64,000 bases of DNA from Aurantimonas sp. Leaf443. Lineage in GTDB: Bacteria; Pseudomonadota; Alphaproteobacteria; Rhizobiales; Rhizobiaceae. Every line of letters starts with the position of its first letter. Positions within the stretch are counted from its first letter, which is position 1. Shown here in pieces: positions 30,631-39,492 of this stretch. Both the position numbers and the translations under genes were made by a program. The notes beneath the pieces were generated by a model. The model saw nothing but the letters and a program-made list of their open reading frames with translations. It was not told the DNA's origin and made no database searches. Location of the stretch: NCBI RefSeq assembly GCF_001425575.1, contig NZ_LMRD01000009.1:124001-188000 (forward strand), in the 5' to 3' direction.

Positions 30631-31833
30631 TCAAAAGGCCCGCACCCAGCCGAAGGCGAGCTCGCGCATGGCGCCGAGCGCCCGCTCGGCGAATCCACCG
30701 GTCTCGACATCGGCACCGGCCACGAGATCGCGCCTCACGCTCGTCTGGTCGTCCATCCGGATCTCGAGGTCCCCGATCTTGGCGCCCTTGGCGATGGGCG
30801 CCAGCAAGGGCGCATCGTAGCGGATCCGAGCGGAGATCCGGTCCGGCTTGTCGGTGGGCACGAAGGCATCCACGGTCTCGGGCACCGTCAGGACGACGCC
30901 GGAGGCGGCGCCGCCGAAGACCGGCGCCGTGCCCACCGGCTGGCCGGCGACGAACAGTTCCTGGAAGCGGAACCCGTCGCGCGCCCAGAGAAGCAGCTTG
31001 CGCGCTTCGCTGGCGCGTTCCTTGGCCGTCGGAAGACCGGAGAGGATGACGAAGGTGCGCCGGTCCTGCGGCCCGGCCACGCCGACGATCGAATAGCCGG
31101 ACGCCTCGGTGAAGCCCGTCTCCATTCCGTCCGCGCCCACGTCCATCGACAGAAGCGGATTGCGGTTGCGCTGGAAGATTTTGTTCCACTCGAACGAGGG
31201 CTCGGCATAGATCCGGTAGAGGTCCGGGTACTGCGTCTCGATATGGCGCGCGAGGCGGAAGAGATCGCGTGCGGTGACCACCTGGCCCTCCGCCGGAAGA
31301 CCCGTCGGATTGACGAACCGCGAGCCGGTCATGCCGAGTTCGGCGGCCCGCTCGTTCATCCGCGCGGCGAAGGCGGCTTCCGAGCCCGCCATGCCCTCCG
31401 CCAGGATGATCGCGCCGTCGTTCGCCGACTGGATGATCGTGCCGCGGATGAGCGCGTCGACGGGGACCTGCGAGCGCACGGCCGCGAACATCGTCGACGT
31501 TCCCGAGGGCGCCCCGCCCGTGCGCCAGGCGTGATCGCTGACGGGGAAGGTCTGGTCGAGCCGCAGCGTGCCGTCCTTCAGCGCCGCGAAGACGATCTCC
31601 ATCATCATCATCTTGGCGAGCGAGGCGGGCGGGAAAGGCGCGTCGGGCTCCTTCTGGAGCAGGACGGCCCCGGTCGCCCCATCGACGACGAAGGCCGATT
31701 TCGCCGTCGTCTCGATCATCGGCGCGACAGGCGCGTCGCGCGCGAGCGCCGGGGCGGCGGAAATGGCCGCTCCCGAAAGCATGAGGCTCGCGGCGAGCGC
31801 GACAAGGAGGGGGCGACGGAAAGGTCCGGGCAT
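30631..31833 (-). CDS. DacF-like penicillin-binding protein (D-alanyl-D-alanine carboxypeptidase family) with altered KTG motif
   Basis: A 400-residue secreted low-molecular-weight PBP. The signal peptide spans residues 1-31 (LLVALAASLMLSGAAISAAP, cleavage near ALA-RD). Active-site motifs: SxxK is Ser71-Leu-Ala-Lys74, and SxN is Ser136-Ala-Asn138. The third motif, expected KTG, reads Glu238-Thr-Gly (DGMETGFTEASGY). The C-terminal domain (about 290-380) matches PBP5 C-terminal beta domains. It would trim peptidoglycan pentapeptides, but the Lys to Glu change may alter or abolish this activity. First gene of the dac-tmk-holB-metG group. Confidence 0.92.
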   Translation of the reverse strand: MPGPFRRPLLVALAASLMLSGAAISAAPALARDAPVAPMIETTAKSAFVVDGATGAVLLQKEPDAPFPPASLAKMMMMEIVFAALKDGTLRLDQTFPVSDHAWRTGGAPSGTSTMFAAVRSQVPVDALIRGTIIQSANDGAIILAEGMAGSEAAFAARMNERAAELGMTGSRFVNPTGLPAEGQVVTARDLFRLARHIETQYPDLYRIYAEPSFEWNKIFQRNRNPLLSMDVGADGMETGFTEASGYSIVGVAGPQDRRTFVILSGLPTAKERASEARKLLLWARDGFRFQELFVAGQPVGTAPVFGGAASGVVLTVPETVDAFVPTDKPDRISARIRYDAPLLAPIAKGAKIGDLEIRMDDQTSVRRDLVAGADVETGGFAERALGAMRELAFGWVRAF

Positions 31834-32006
31834 GGGGAAGGCAGACCTCGTCCGAAACAGGCGGGAGACTTGGCGCCCAAACTAGTCGCCCTCGGGCGAG
31901 CCCGCAACGCTCCGGCATCCGCGGCACACAGGTGATCGGCCATCGCCTGCCGTTTCGCAGCGAACGGACAATGGGCGAGCGGCGCCGGCCCTCTAGAGCC
32001 GGCCCT

Positions 32007-34640
32007 CTAGAGAATGAGGGCCGAGAGGATTTCGGAGACCGTCCCGCCTTCGACGAGGGCGATGGACTGGAAGGCGTGCGCCCTGCCGGAACCGTCGCGA
32101 TCGACCTCGAGGGTGACGAACCCGCCCCTTTCGCCGAGGCGCACATAGTCCTCGACCAATGCGTCTGAAACGGTGATGGGGAAGAGGTCGCTCAGATCGA
32201 TCCTGTCGCCGTCCCGCCTGTCGAGATCGAGGATCCGGTCGATCTCGCCGTCGCGCGGCATGTCGGCGAGGACGAAGATCGTCGCCCCCTCGCCGCCCAC
32301 GAGCTTGTCCGCGCCGCTGCCGCCATCCAGCCTGTCGCGCCCGCCGCCGCCATTCAGGACGTCGTCGCCGGCACCGCCCAGAAGGAGGTCGTCGCCGCTG
32401 CCGGCAAATAGGATATCGTCGCCGGCACCGCCCGAGAGGACATCGTCGCCGCCGCGGCCGACCAGCGTGTCGCTTCCGGCCTGTCCCTCGAGCCTGTCGT
32501 CCGCCTCGCTTCCGGCCAGGCGATCCGGAAGGCCCGAACCGCCGATATCGGATGCCCTGTCGAGGTCGTCGGACGAAGACAGGACGGTGCTCGCCGTCGG
32601 ACCGCCGGCGGATGGAACGAGGTTCTTGTCCAGGGCGCGGCCGATCAGGGTCGATCGGCCGATCTCGAACGAGACGTTGAAAGCTCCCAGGGCCGATGGC
32701 GCCACGCCTTCCAGGAGGATCGACTGCCCGGCCCCGAGATCGACGATCGTATCGCTGCCCGAGGCGACGAGCCGCGAGCGAAATTCCGCGAGCGACGCAA
32801 ACCGCAGGTCGTCGAAGGCCAGGACGTCGTCGCGCCCGAAGCCCCGGATCGTGTCGTGACCGTCGCCGGCCCGGTAGACGAACCGGTCGGCGCCCTCGCC
32901 GGGCAGGAACAGATCGTCGCCTTTGCCGCCGACGAAGGTTTCCGCCCGTGCCGTTCCCTCCAGGCGGTTGCCCATGGCGTTGCCGGCGAAGGTCTGTCCG
33001 TCGACATAGCCGAGGCTGACGAGGTTCTCGAGATGGTCCGACAAGGCGTAGCTGCGGCCGGCATTGACGGTATCGACGCCCCCCGAGGCCTTCTCGACCA
33101 CTTTCGTCAGCGAATTGTAGACGAAGAAGAGATCGCCGGCGGCCCCGCCGATCAGCATTTTCGGCCCCAGGAAGACGCCGCCGACATCGGTCAGCTTGCT
33201 GCCCTCGTCGGTGGCCTTGACGATCCCGTTGCTGTCGAGATCGGCAAGGCGCGTGCCGTCCACCGTCGCGCTCGACCAGACATTCTTGGTCACGGACCAG
33301 CGCACCACGAAGTCGTCGGGCTGGAAGTTGGCGACCTTCGTCGTCTTGAAGAGAATCGTCTGGGGGTCGGCGGGATCGGCGCCGTTGGTCAGCCAGACGT
33401 CGGTGCCCTGCTGCGTCAGGCGCTGCATCACCTCGCCGACGCCGTCGAAGAAGAAGCCTTCGAGCACGATCCGGTCGTTGCCGTTGAAACCGGTGACGAT
33501 CTTGTTGCCGTGCCCGCGCTCCACGAAGACCGTGTCGGCGCCGCCGACGAGCTTGACGATGTCCTGTCCGTCGCCCGTCACGATCCGGTCGTTGCCGGCT
33601 GTGCCGACGATCTCGGTGCCGCCGTCCCCGTCGATCAGCGTCGCGCCGGCGCCCGCGCCGCGCAGCGTCTCCTCCGGGTTGAGGGCGAAGATGCGGATCG
33701 AATCGATCTTGAACTCGTTGCCCTTCGCGAAGGTCCGGTCGTCGAGCCCTTCGACCGGGTCCCAGCCGAAGGTCGAGCCGATCTGGTCGTTGGCGATCAC
33801 ATACATATCGGACGTGACATCGGGCGGCGTGACGGTCTTGTAGATCTCCACGAGACTGGCTGCGTCGCGCCCGAAATAGAAGGTGATCGTCTCCGGCGTC
33901 CATTCGACCGACCAGGTCCAGAAGCCGCTGTAGATGTCGGCGCCGAAATCGCGCAGCGCATCGTGCTTGGCGCCCAGCCAGTGCTGCTGGCTGCCGTTCT
34001 TCTCGCGCAGCACCGCGTCCTGCGGCGTGCCGTCGGCGTCGGTGGCATAGGGGTTGGTGATATCGACGCTCTGCGTCGGGTTTCCGTTCACGTCGTAGCG
34101 GTCGAAGAAGACGGCCGTGTTGAAACCGTTGTCGGAGCCCGTCTTCTCGCCGATTCCCTTGCCGTAGGCTTCGAATATGTCGATCTCGGGCGGCCAGCCG
34201 ACCGTTGCGGGCGCCATCCAGAAGGCCGGCCAATGGCCCTTGCCCACCGGAATCTGCGCGGTGATCTCGTAATAGCCGTAGCTCTGCCCCCAGGTCTGAT
34301 CCGTCGCGATCATGCCGGTGTAGTAGTCGACGGTCGAGGCGTACCGGCCCTGGTCGGCGAGCTTCAGAGCATCGATGACGGCCGCCCGGTCGGCATCGGG
34401 AATGATGCCGGAGCCGATCTTCAACACGCCGTTCGACACCGACAGGGGATCGAGACCGACACCGGTGCCGTCCGACGTCTTCGTCTGCGACGAGAGAAAG
34501 ACGCTCTTCGGCGAGTTCGTCACGAGTTGGTCGTAACGCGGCCCCGTCGACCAGATGCCCTTCGTGCCGTCGTAGATGTTCAGACCGGCGTCGAAGGTCT
34601 CGTTGAGAACGGACGTATACTTGCTGAGATCGATGCCCAC
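32007..34640 (-). CDS. secreted GH16 beta-glucanase with RTX calcium-binding repeats
   Basis: An 877-residue extracellular enzyme without a signal peptide. The N-terminal 260 residues form a glycoside hydrolase family 16 domain with the catalytic signature PPEIDIFEAYG at about 149-159 (Glu-x-Asp-x-x-Glu), plus WSVEWTPETITFYF. A long middle region has scattered haemolysin-type elements. From about residue 705 to 785 there are tandem GGxGxDxLx nonapeptides (GGAGDDILF, GSGDDLLLG, GGAGDDVLN and others). These bind calcium and mark type I secretion. Close in plan to rhizobial ExsH/PlyA polysaccharide depolymerases. Start: GTG 34640 with AGGAG eight bases before it. Confidence 0.88.
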   Translation of the reverse strand: MGIDLSKYTSVLNETFDAGLNIYDGTKGIWSTGPRYDQLVTNSPKSVFLSSQTKTSDGTGVGLDPLSVSNGVLKIGSGIIPDADRAAVIDALKLADQGRYASTVDYYTGMIATDQTWGQSYGYYEITAQIPVGKGHWPAFWMAPATVGWPPEIDIFEAYGKGIGEKTGSDNGFNTAVFFDRYDVNGNPTQSVDITNPYATDADGTPQDAVLREKNGSQQHWLGAKHDALRDFGADIYSGFWTWSVEWTPETITFYFGRDAASLVEIYKTVTPPDVTSDMYVIANDQIGSTFGWDPVEGLDDRTFAKGNEFKIDSIRIFALNPEETLRGAGAGATLIDGDGGTEIVGTAGNDRIVTGDGQDIVKLVGGADTVFVERGHGNKIVTGFNGNDRIVLEGFFFDGVGEVMQRLTQQGTDVWLTNGADPADPQTILFKTTKVANFQPDDFVVRWSVTKNVWSSATVDGTRLADLDSNGIVKATDEGSKLTDVGGVFLGPKMLIGGAAGDLFFVYNSLTKVVEKASGGVDTVNAGRSYALSDHLENLVSLGYVDGQTFAGNAMGNRLEGTARAETFVGGKGDDLFLPGEGADRFVYRAGDGHDTIRGFGRDDVLAFDDLRFASLAEFRSRLVASGSDTIVDLGAGQSILLEGVAPSALGAFNVSFEIGRSTLIGRALDKNLVPSAGGPTASTVLSSSDDLDRASDIGGSGLPDRLAGSEADDRLEGQAGSDTLVGRGGDDVLSGGAGDDILFAGSGDDLLLGGAGDDVLNGGGGRDRLDGGSGADKLVGGEGATIFVLADMPRDGEIDRILDLDRRDGDRIDLSDLFPITVSDALVEDYVRLGERGGFVTLEVDRDGSGRAHAFQSIALVEGGTVSEILSALIL

Positions 34641-35179
34641 GACGAAGACTCCTGATCGGCAATCCTCGCATGACGAGTATTGCAAGATTTCCGGGACAAA
34701 CCGTGCGGGAATACCTATCGATCAAACGGTAACGAGAGTTGCGAACATCGGGTCGAACAATATTAAAATGCTATATTGTAGAGTGATAAGAGCCCTGTCG
34801 GTTCGTGTTGGAGATGTTTTCTACTGCGGCAATCTTGCGTTATGCTGGAGTACCCAAAGCATCGGAGCCAGCAACAAAAATCTAAAGGCTACAGTTTCAT
34901 CCCGCCCGACAGACGCAGCGGGTCTCCGTGGGGCGAAGCTGCGCGCATCCGGCAAGACGGCTGGCGGACGCGCGGGGAGAGCGGCACAGCGACACGCCGC
35001 CGCGACCGCTTCTTCGACGGCTACGAAAGAGGTGTCGCGGGCGGGAACTCTTTACGTCGACCCCCGGCAGACCGCGCGGCCGCACCGAAGGACCCTTGCC
35101 GGATCGGCCCGACGGAACGCCGCAGCCGAACGAGGTTCGCACGGAGATGCCTTATCCGAAGGTGGATGAATCCAGCGGA
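34641..35179. other. AT-rich upstream region of the GH16 gene and gap to tRNA-Ser
   Basis: 539 bases with no convincing gene. Bases 34680-34900 are AT-rich for this genome and lie upstream of the minus-strand GH16 gene. They contain the inverted repeat ACAATAT (34757-34763), nine bases, ATATTGT (34773-34779). The half next to the tRNA gene (about 34910-35179) is GC-rich again and shows nothing recognisable. Confidence 0.5.
34757..34779. repeat. AT-rich inverted repeat upstream of the GH16 gene
   Basis: Perfect 7-bp arms ACAATAT and ATATTGT with a nine-base spacer, about 120 bases upstream of the GTG start of the GH16/RTX gene. It is a plausible site for a dimeric regulator or a nucleoid-type repressor that prefers AT-rich DNA. 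No specific factor can be named. Confidence 0.4.
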
Positions 35180-35269
35180 TGGCGGATGGGGTGGGATTCG
35201 AACCCACGAGGCGGTTTCCCGCCCGCCGGTTTTCAAGACCGGTGCCTTCAACCGCTCGGCCACCCATCC
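35180..35269 (-). tRNA. tRNA-Ser (anticodon UGA)
   Basis: A 90-base class II tRNA. The acceptor stem GGATGGG pairs with CCCATCC, followed by G and an encoded CCA (35180-35182). The anticodon stem-loop is CCGGT, CTTGAAA, ACCGG, giving anticodon UGA for UCA codons. The long variable arm and a T arm GTGGGTTCGAATCCCAC are as expected for serine. Confidence 0.96.
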
Positions 35270-35279
35270 GGTGCGGCAC

Positions 35280-35308
35280 GCATAAGGTACGGGGCGGGCC
35301 CCACGCAA
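35280..35308 (-). promoter_or_regulatory. candidate promoter of tRNA-Ser
   Basis: Read on the minus strand: TTGCGT (35308-35303), a 17-base spacer, TTATGC (35285-35280). Transcription would start about four bases before the tRNA. A short inverted repeat, CCACGC and GCGTGG (35301-35317), overlaps the -35. Confidence 0.5.
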
Positions 35309-35383
35309 GAGGCGTGGACCGGCGGCGCCGTGGCGGCGGTGGCGGCCGCAAGAGGGCGGCCGGCACCGTCGGTCGTCGGATGG

Positions 35384-36355
35384 TCAGATCGTCAGTATGG
35401 TGGCGCCGGTGGTCTTGCGCGATTCCAGGTCGCGATGGGCGGTCGCGGCCTCGGCGAGCGGGTAGGACTGGCCGATGGGAATCGTCACCGCACCGGAGGC
35501 GATCATGTCGAACAGGGCGTTCGAGCTCTCCTCGAATTCGGGCCTTGTGGCGGTGTAGCCGAAGAGGCTCGGGCGCGTGGCGAAGAGCGAGCCCTTCTGG
35601 TTGAGGATGGCGAGATCGAAGGGCGGGATCGTGCCGGACGACTGGCCGAAGCTCGCCCAGAGGCCCTGGCGGCGCAGGCAGTCGAGGCTTTTCGGGAACG
35701 TGTCGCGGCCGACCGAGTCGTAGACGACGTCGCATTTGCGCCCGTCGGTGATCTCGGAGACGCGGGCGACGAAGTCCTCTCGCGTGTAGTCGATGACATG
35801 GTCGTAGCCGTGGCGGAGCGCCAGCGCGCATTTTTCCGGCGATCCGGCAGTGCCGATGACGGTGGCCCCCAGATGTTTCGCCCACTGGCCGGCGATGAGG
35901 CCGACGCCGCCGGCGGCGGCGTGGAAGAGGAGGACCGTTCCCGGACCGACCTTATAGGTGCGGCGCAGGAGATATTCGGCGGTCATGCCCTTCAGCATGG
36001 AAGCGGCGGCCGTCTCGAAGGAGACCGCGTCCGGCAGCTTCGCCGCGGCATCCGCCGCGATCACGACGTGCTCGGCATAGGCGCCGACGGCGCCGTTGTA
36101 GGCGACGCGATCGCCGACCGCGAAGCGCGTGACGCCCTCCCCGATCCCGGCGACGACCCCTGCCCCCTCCTTGCCGAGGACGAGCGGCAGTTCGGCCTTG
36201 TAGACGCCCGTGCGGAAATAGACGTCGATGAAGTTGAGGCCGGCCGCCTTCTGCTCGACGAGGATCTGCCCGGGCCCCGGGCGCGGAACGGCGCGGTCCT
36301 CGAGGGTCATGACCTCGGGCCCGCCGAGTTCGTGGATGATGATTGCCTTGCTCAT
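35384..36355 (-). CDS. quinone oxidoreductase, zeta-crystallin-like MDR family
   Basis: A 323-residue NADPH-dependent medium-chain dehydrogenase/reductase without zinc ligands. The GroES-like N-domain contains GLNFIDVYFRTGVY and LGKEGAGVVAGIGEGV. The Rossmann domain carries the AAAGGVGLIAGQWAKHLGA nucleotide-binding motif. The family reduces quinones by one electron (QOR). The C-terminal helix EAATAHRDLESRKTTGATIL is typical. Start: ATG 36355, MSKAIIIHELGGPEVM. It reads in the same direction as pcs 25 bases upstream. Confidence 0.93.
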   Translation of the reverse strand: MSKAIIIHELGGPEVMTLEDRAVPRPGPGQILVEQKAAGLNFIDVYFRTGVYKAELPLVLGKEGAGVVAGIGEGVTRFAVGDRVAYNGAVGAYAEHVVIAADAAAKLPDAVSFETAAASMLKGMTAEYLLRRTYKVGPGTVLLFHAAAGGVGLIAGQWAKHLGATVIGTAGSPEKCALALRHGYDHVIDYTREDFVARVSEITDGRKCDVVYDSVGRDTFPKSLDCLRRQGLWASFGQSSGTIPPFDLAILNQKGSLFATRPSLFGYTATRPEFEESSNALFDMIASGAVTIPIGQSYPLAEAATAHRDLESRKTTGATILTI

Positions 36356-36380
36356 GCGAGCGTGCCTCCGGTTGGGCGGC

Positions 36381-37097
36381 CTAGAGGCCGCGTCGCTTGT
36401 CGAGGAGCTGAAGCACCCCGCCGATGCACAGGAGATAGAGGCTCGTCGCCACGATTCCCCAGCGCACGAACCATGGACTGTCGAAATTCTGGAACAGGGA
36501 GACGATGCCGAGCAGCGACCAGAGGGCGACGACCGCCAGGTTCAGCGGACGCAGCCGCTCCACCCGGACGGGATGCAGGAACTTGATCGGCAGGAAGGTG
36601 GCGCCCGCACAGGCGACGACGATGAAGAACGCGTCCCACCCCCGAAGGCCCGCCGCGAAGAAGGCGAAGATCACCATGTTCCAGCAGACGGGAAATCCGC
36701 GGAAGAAGTTGTCCTTCGTCTTCATGCGCGTGTCGGCGTAGTAGACCGCGCTCGAGATCACGATGAGCGCGGCTGCGACGAAGGACCACGGGCGCCCGAT
36801 CATCCCCGACAGATAGAGCGCCACTGCCGGGATCATGCAGAAGGTCGCGTAGTCGATGATCGAGTCGAGCATGTCGCCCGACCAGTCCGGCAAGACGCGC
36901 TTGACCTCGATGCGGCGCGCCATCGGCCCGTCGACGCCGTCGACGAAGAGCGCGAGGCCGAGCCACCAGAACATGGGCACCCAGCGCTCTTCGGCGGCCG
37001 CGATCAGCGCCATGAAGGCCATGAAGGCGCCCGTGGCGGTGAAAAGATGCACCGAGAAGGCCTTCCAGCGGGCCGTCCTGTCGTTCGCGTCTGCCAT
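36381..37097 (-). CDS. pcs: phosphatidylcholine synthase
   Basis: A 238-residue integral membrane enzyme that condenses CDP-diacylglycerol with choline to make phosphatidylcholine in one step. It has the CDP-alcohol phosphatidyltransferase signature D-G-x2-A-R-x8-G-x3-D-x3-D, read in DGVDGPMARRIEVKRVLPDW and SGDMLDSIIDY. About eight hydrophobic segments are visible. Pcs is characteristic of rhizobia, Brucella and relatives that import host choline. Start: ATG 37097 with GGAG just upstream. Divergent from the monooxygenase gene. Confidence 0.95.
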   Translation of the reverse strand: MADANDRTARWKAFSVHLFTATGAFMAFMALIAAAEERWVPMFWWLGLALFVDGVDGPMARRIEVKRVLPDWSGDMLDSIIDYATFCMIPAVALYLSGMIGRPWSFVAAALIVISSAVYYADTRMKTKDNFFRGFPVCWNMVIFAFFAAGLRGWDAFFIVVACAGATFLPIKFLHPVRVERLRPLNLAVVALWSLLGIVSLFQNFDSPWFVRWGIVATSLYLLCIGGVLQLLDKRRGL

Positions 37098-37251
37098 GTC
37101 GCTCCGAAACCGCCTTGCGGCCTTGCGCCGCCGGGCCCAAACCATTGCCATTCGTCGTAGCGGGCGTATCTGCGTTTTGAAAGCGCAACGCTCGATGCCG
37201 CCGGCCGGTTCGAGCCCGCGCTTCACAGATTTCAGCCGGAAGGAGCCGATC

Positions 37252-38457
37252 GTGGCGGTGGAGCGCAGGGAAATCGTCGTCGTCGGCGGCGGGCTGGCAG
37301 GCTGGGCGGCGGGACTCGGCTTCGCCTGCGAAGGGTTCGACACGCTCCTCCTCGCGCCGGCGGCGAAACCCGACGGGCGGTCCACGGCCCTCATCGGCCG
37401 CTCCGTGCCCTTTCTCCAGCGTCTCGGCATGATGGACGCGATCCTCGCTTCGGCCGAACCGCTCTCGACGATGCGCATCGTCGACGACGGCGGGCGCCTG
37501 CTGCACGCGCCGACGGTCGAGTTCCATGCCGCCGAGATCGGCCTGCCCGCCTTCGGCTACAACATCCTGAACGCCGACCTTCTCGCCGGCTTCGAGGCCC
37601 GCGGCGAGGCGCTGGGCGCCCGCCTCGAACGGCGCGAAGCCAAAGCGACGGGCCTCGAGGCCGATGCCACCGGCGCGGTGGTGACGCTGGAAGATGGCTC
37701 GCAGCTCCGGGCGGACCTCGTCGTCGCGGCGGACGGTCGCCGCTCGCCCATGCGGCAGGCGGCGGGCATCGCGGTCGGCGAATGGTCCTATCCGCAGAGC
37801 GCGCTGGTCATGAACTTCTCGCACCGGCTGCCGCACGGGTCGGTCTCGACCGAGTTCCACACGCGCAACGGGCCGTTCACGCAGGTGCCCCTGCCCGGCC
37901 GCCGGTCCTCGCTGGTCTGGGTGGAAGAGCCGCGCATCGCCGAACTCCTGGAGGAACTGACCCCCGAGGCGCTGTCGCGCCGCGTCGAGGAACGCCTGCA
38001 TTCGATCCTCGGCAGCGTCGAGGTGGAGATGCCGGTCCAGCGTTTCCCCCTGTCCGGCGCCCGCGCGGCCTCGATGGCGGGCGATCGGCTGGCGCTGGTC
38101 GGCGAGGCCGGCCACGCCTTTCCCCCGATCGGAGCGCAGGGGCTCAATCTCGGCCTGCGCGATGTCGACCAGCTCCTGCAGCTGGCCTGCGAGAATCGCG
38201 ACGATGCCGGTGCGCGGGTCGTGCTCGGGCGCTATGCCGCGGGGCGGCGGGCGGATGTCGCCAGCCGCAGCGCGGGCGTCGACCTCCTCAACCGCTCGCT
38301 GCTGACGGGCTTCCTGCCCGTCCAGTTCGCGCGCAGCGCCGGCCTTTCCATGCTGGCCGGCATAGCGCCGCTGCGCCGCTTCGCCATGCGGGAGGGCGTC
38401 TCTCCGGGCGCCGGCCTCCTCGGGCTGCCCCGCTCGCTGCGCGAATTGTGGTCCTGA
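37252..38457 (+). CDS. UbiH/UbiF-family FAD-dependent monooxygenase
   Basis: A 401-residue flavoprotein hydroxylase. It has the dinucleotide-binding VVVGGGLAGWAAGLGFA at residues 9-25, the DG motif VVAADGRRSPMRQAAG, and the GD motif GDRLALVGEAGHAFPPIGAQGLNLGLRD. This motif set defines the ubiquinone-biosynthesis hydroxylase family, so it probably hydroxylates a ring position of a quinone precursor. Rhizobia have one or two such genes and the position is not determined here. Start: GTG 37252 with AAGGAG at 37240-37245, a near-ideal site. Confidence 0.9.
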   Translation: MAVERREIVVVGGGLAGWAAGLGFACEGFDTLLLAPAAKPDGRSTALIGRSVPFLQRLGMMDAILASAEPLSTMRIVDDGGRLLHAPTVEFHAAEIGLPAFGYNILNADLLAGFEARGEALGARLERREAKATGLEADATGAVVTLEDGSQLRADLVVAADGRRSPMRQAAGIAVGEWSYPQSALVMNFSHRLPHGSVSTEFHTRNGPFTQVPLPGRRSSLVWVEEPRIAELLEELTPEALSRRVEERLHSILGSVEVEMPVQRFPLSGARAASMAGDRLALVGEAGHAFPPIGAQGLNLGLRDVDQLLQLACENRDDAGARVVLGRYAAGRRADVASRSAGVDLLNRSLLTGFLPVQFARSAGLSMLAGIAPLRRFAMREGVSPGAGLLGLPRSLRELWS

Positions 38458-38466
38458 GGCGAGCGC

Positions 38467-39396
38467 TCACCCCGTCAGGACGAGCAGCCACAGCGTGATG
38501 GTGACCACCGAGGCCACGGTGCTGACGAGGATGCAGGCCGAGGCGCGCTCGGTCCACACGCCGTATTGCTGGGCGAGGACGAACACGTTCGTCGCCGTCG
38601 GAAGGCTGGCGAGGAGAACCGCCGCCGACACCCAGACCGGATCGTGAGGGCCGGTCAACGAAAGCGCGCCCCAGACGACGAGCGGGTGCAGGACGAGCTT
38701 CGCCGGCACGATCCAGGCCATCTCCAGGGGCACGCGCTTCAACGGCCGCAAGGCCAGCGTCACGCCCATGGCGAAGAGCGCGCACGGGGCCGCCGCGCCC
38801 GCGAGAAGCTGCAGCGTCCGGTCGAGAAAGGCGGGCGGAGAGAGATGGAAGACGGCCGCGCCAAGGCCGACGAGGGTGGCGAGGATGAACGGGTGGCCGA
38901 AGATCTGCCGGACTACGCCGAGCGCGACCGTGCCGGCCGTCCCCTCGCGGCGGGAGATCGCCATCACGGTCGGGGTCAGGATGAAGTGCAGCGCGTTGTC
39001 GAAGCAGAAGACGAGGGCGACCGGCACGGCGGCCCCCGGCCCGAGCGCCGCGAGCGCGAGGCCAGGCCCCATATAGCCGATATTGCCGTAGCCGCCGGCG
39101 AGACCCTGGATCGTCGCCTGTTCGAGACCGGCGCGGCGCAGAAGCGCGAGGCCGAACAGGAGCGCGACGACGAGAAACGTCGAGGCCGTGGTCGTCGCCA
39201 CGAAGCCGCCGCTCGCCAGCGTCTCGACCGGCGTCTTCGACAGGAGCTGGAAGAACAGGGCCGGCAGCGCGAGATAGACGATGAAGACGTTCAGCCAGGC
39301 GAGCCCCTCCACCGGTCTCTGCACCCGCCGCCCGGCGATGTAGCCGACGGCGATGAGCGTGAAGAACGGCGCGATGAGCGAGACGATTGCGAGCAT
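38467..39396 (-). CDS. AEC-family transporter
   Basis: A 309-residue membrane protein of the auxin efflux carrier (AEC) family with about ten transmembrane segments in two five-helix repeats. Family landmarks are APFFTLIAVGYIAGR at the N-terminus, NVFIVYLALPALFF, the crossover GGYGNIGYMGPGLA and the C-terminal ASLPTATNVFVLAQQYG. Bacterial members export malate, malonate or amino-acid-like substrates; the substrate cannot be read from the sequence. Start: ATG 39396 with GGAGA four bases upstream. Convergent with the monooxygenase (nine-base gap) and divergent from hspQ. Confidence 0.92.
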   Translation of the reverse strand: MLAIVSLIAPFFTLIAVGYIAGRRVQRPVEGLAWLNVFIVYLALPALFFQLLSKTPVETLASGGFVATTTASTFLVVALLFGLALLRRAGLEQATIQGLAGGYGNIGYMGPGLALAALGPGAAVPVALVFCFDNALHFILTPTVMAISRREGTAGTVALGVVRQIFGHPFILATLVGLGAAVFHLSPPAFLDRTLQLLAGAAAPCALFAMGVTLALRPLKRVPLEMAWIVPAKLVLHPLVVWGALSLTGPHDPVWVSAAVLLASLPTATNVFVLAQQYGVWTERASACILVSTVASVVTITLWLLVLTG

Positions 39397-39434
39397 CGGT
39401 TCTCCGGTTCGGATCGGTCGGGGACGAGGCTCCG

Positions 39435-39464
39435 CTTGCGCCCGCCCGCCGCGCCTGCCTAACT
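39435..39464 (+). promoter_or_regulatory. possible hspQ promoter
   Basis: CTTGCG (39435-39440), a 17-base spacer and CCTAAC (39458-39463) resemble an RpoH-type heat-shock promoter. The same bases also fit a weak sigma-70 reading (TTGCGC, 17, CTAACT). The start point would be about 20-25 bases before the hspQ ATG. Confidence 0.3.
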
Positions 39465-39492
39465 CGTTCGACGAGAGAAAACACGGAACACG

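Noticed and set aside
34743-34758. LexA-like GAAC...GAAC upstream of the GH16 gene
   Set aside because: The spacer is eight bases; the alphaproteobacterial LexA box needs seven.
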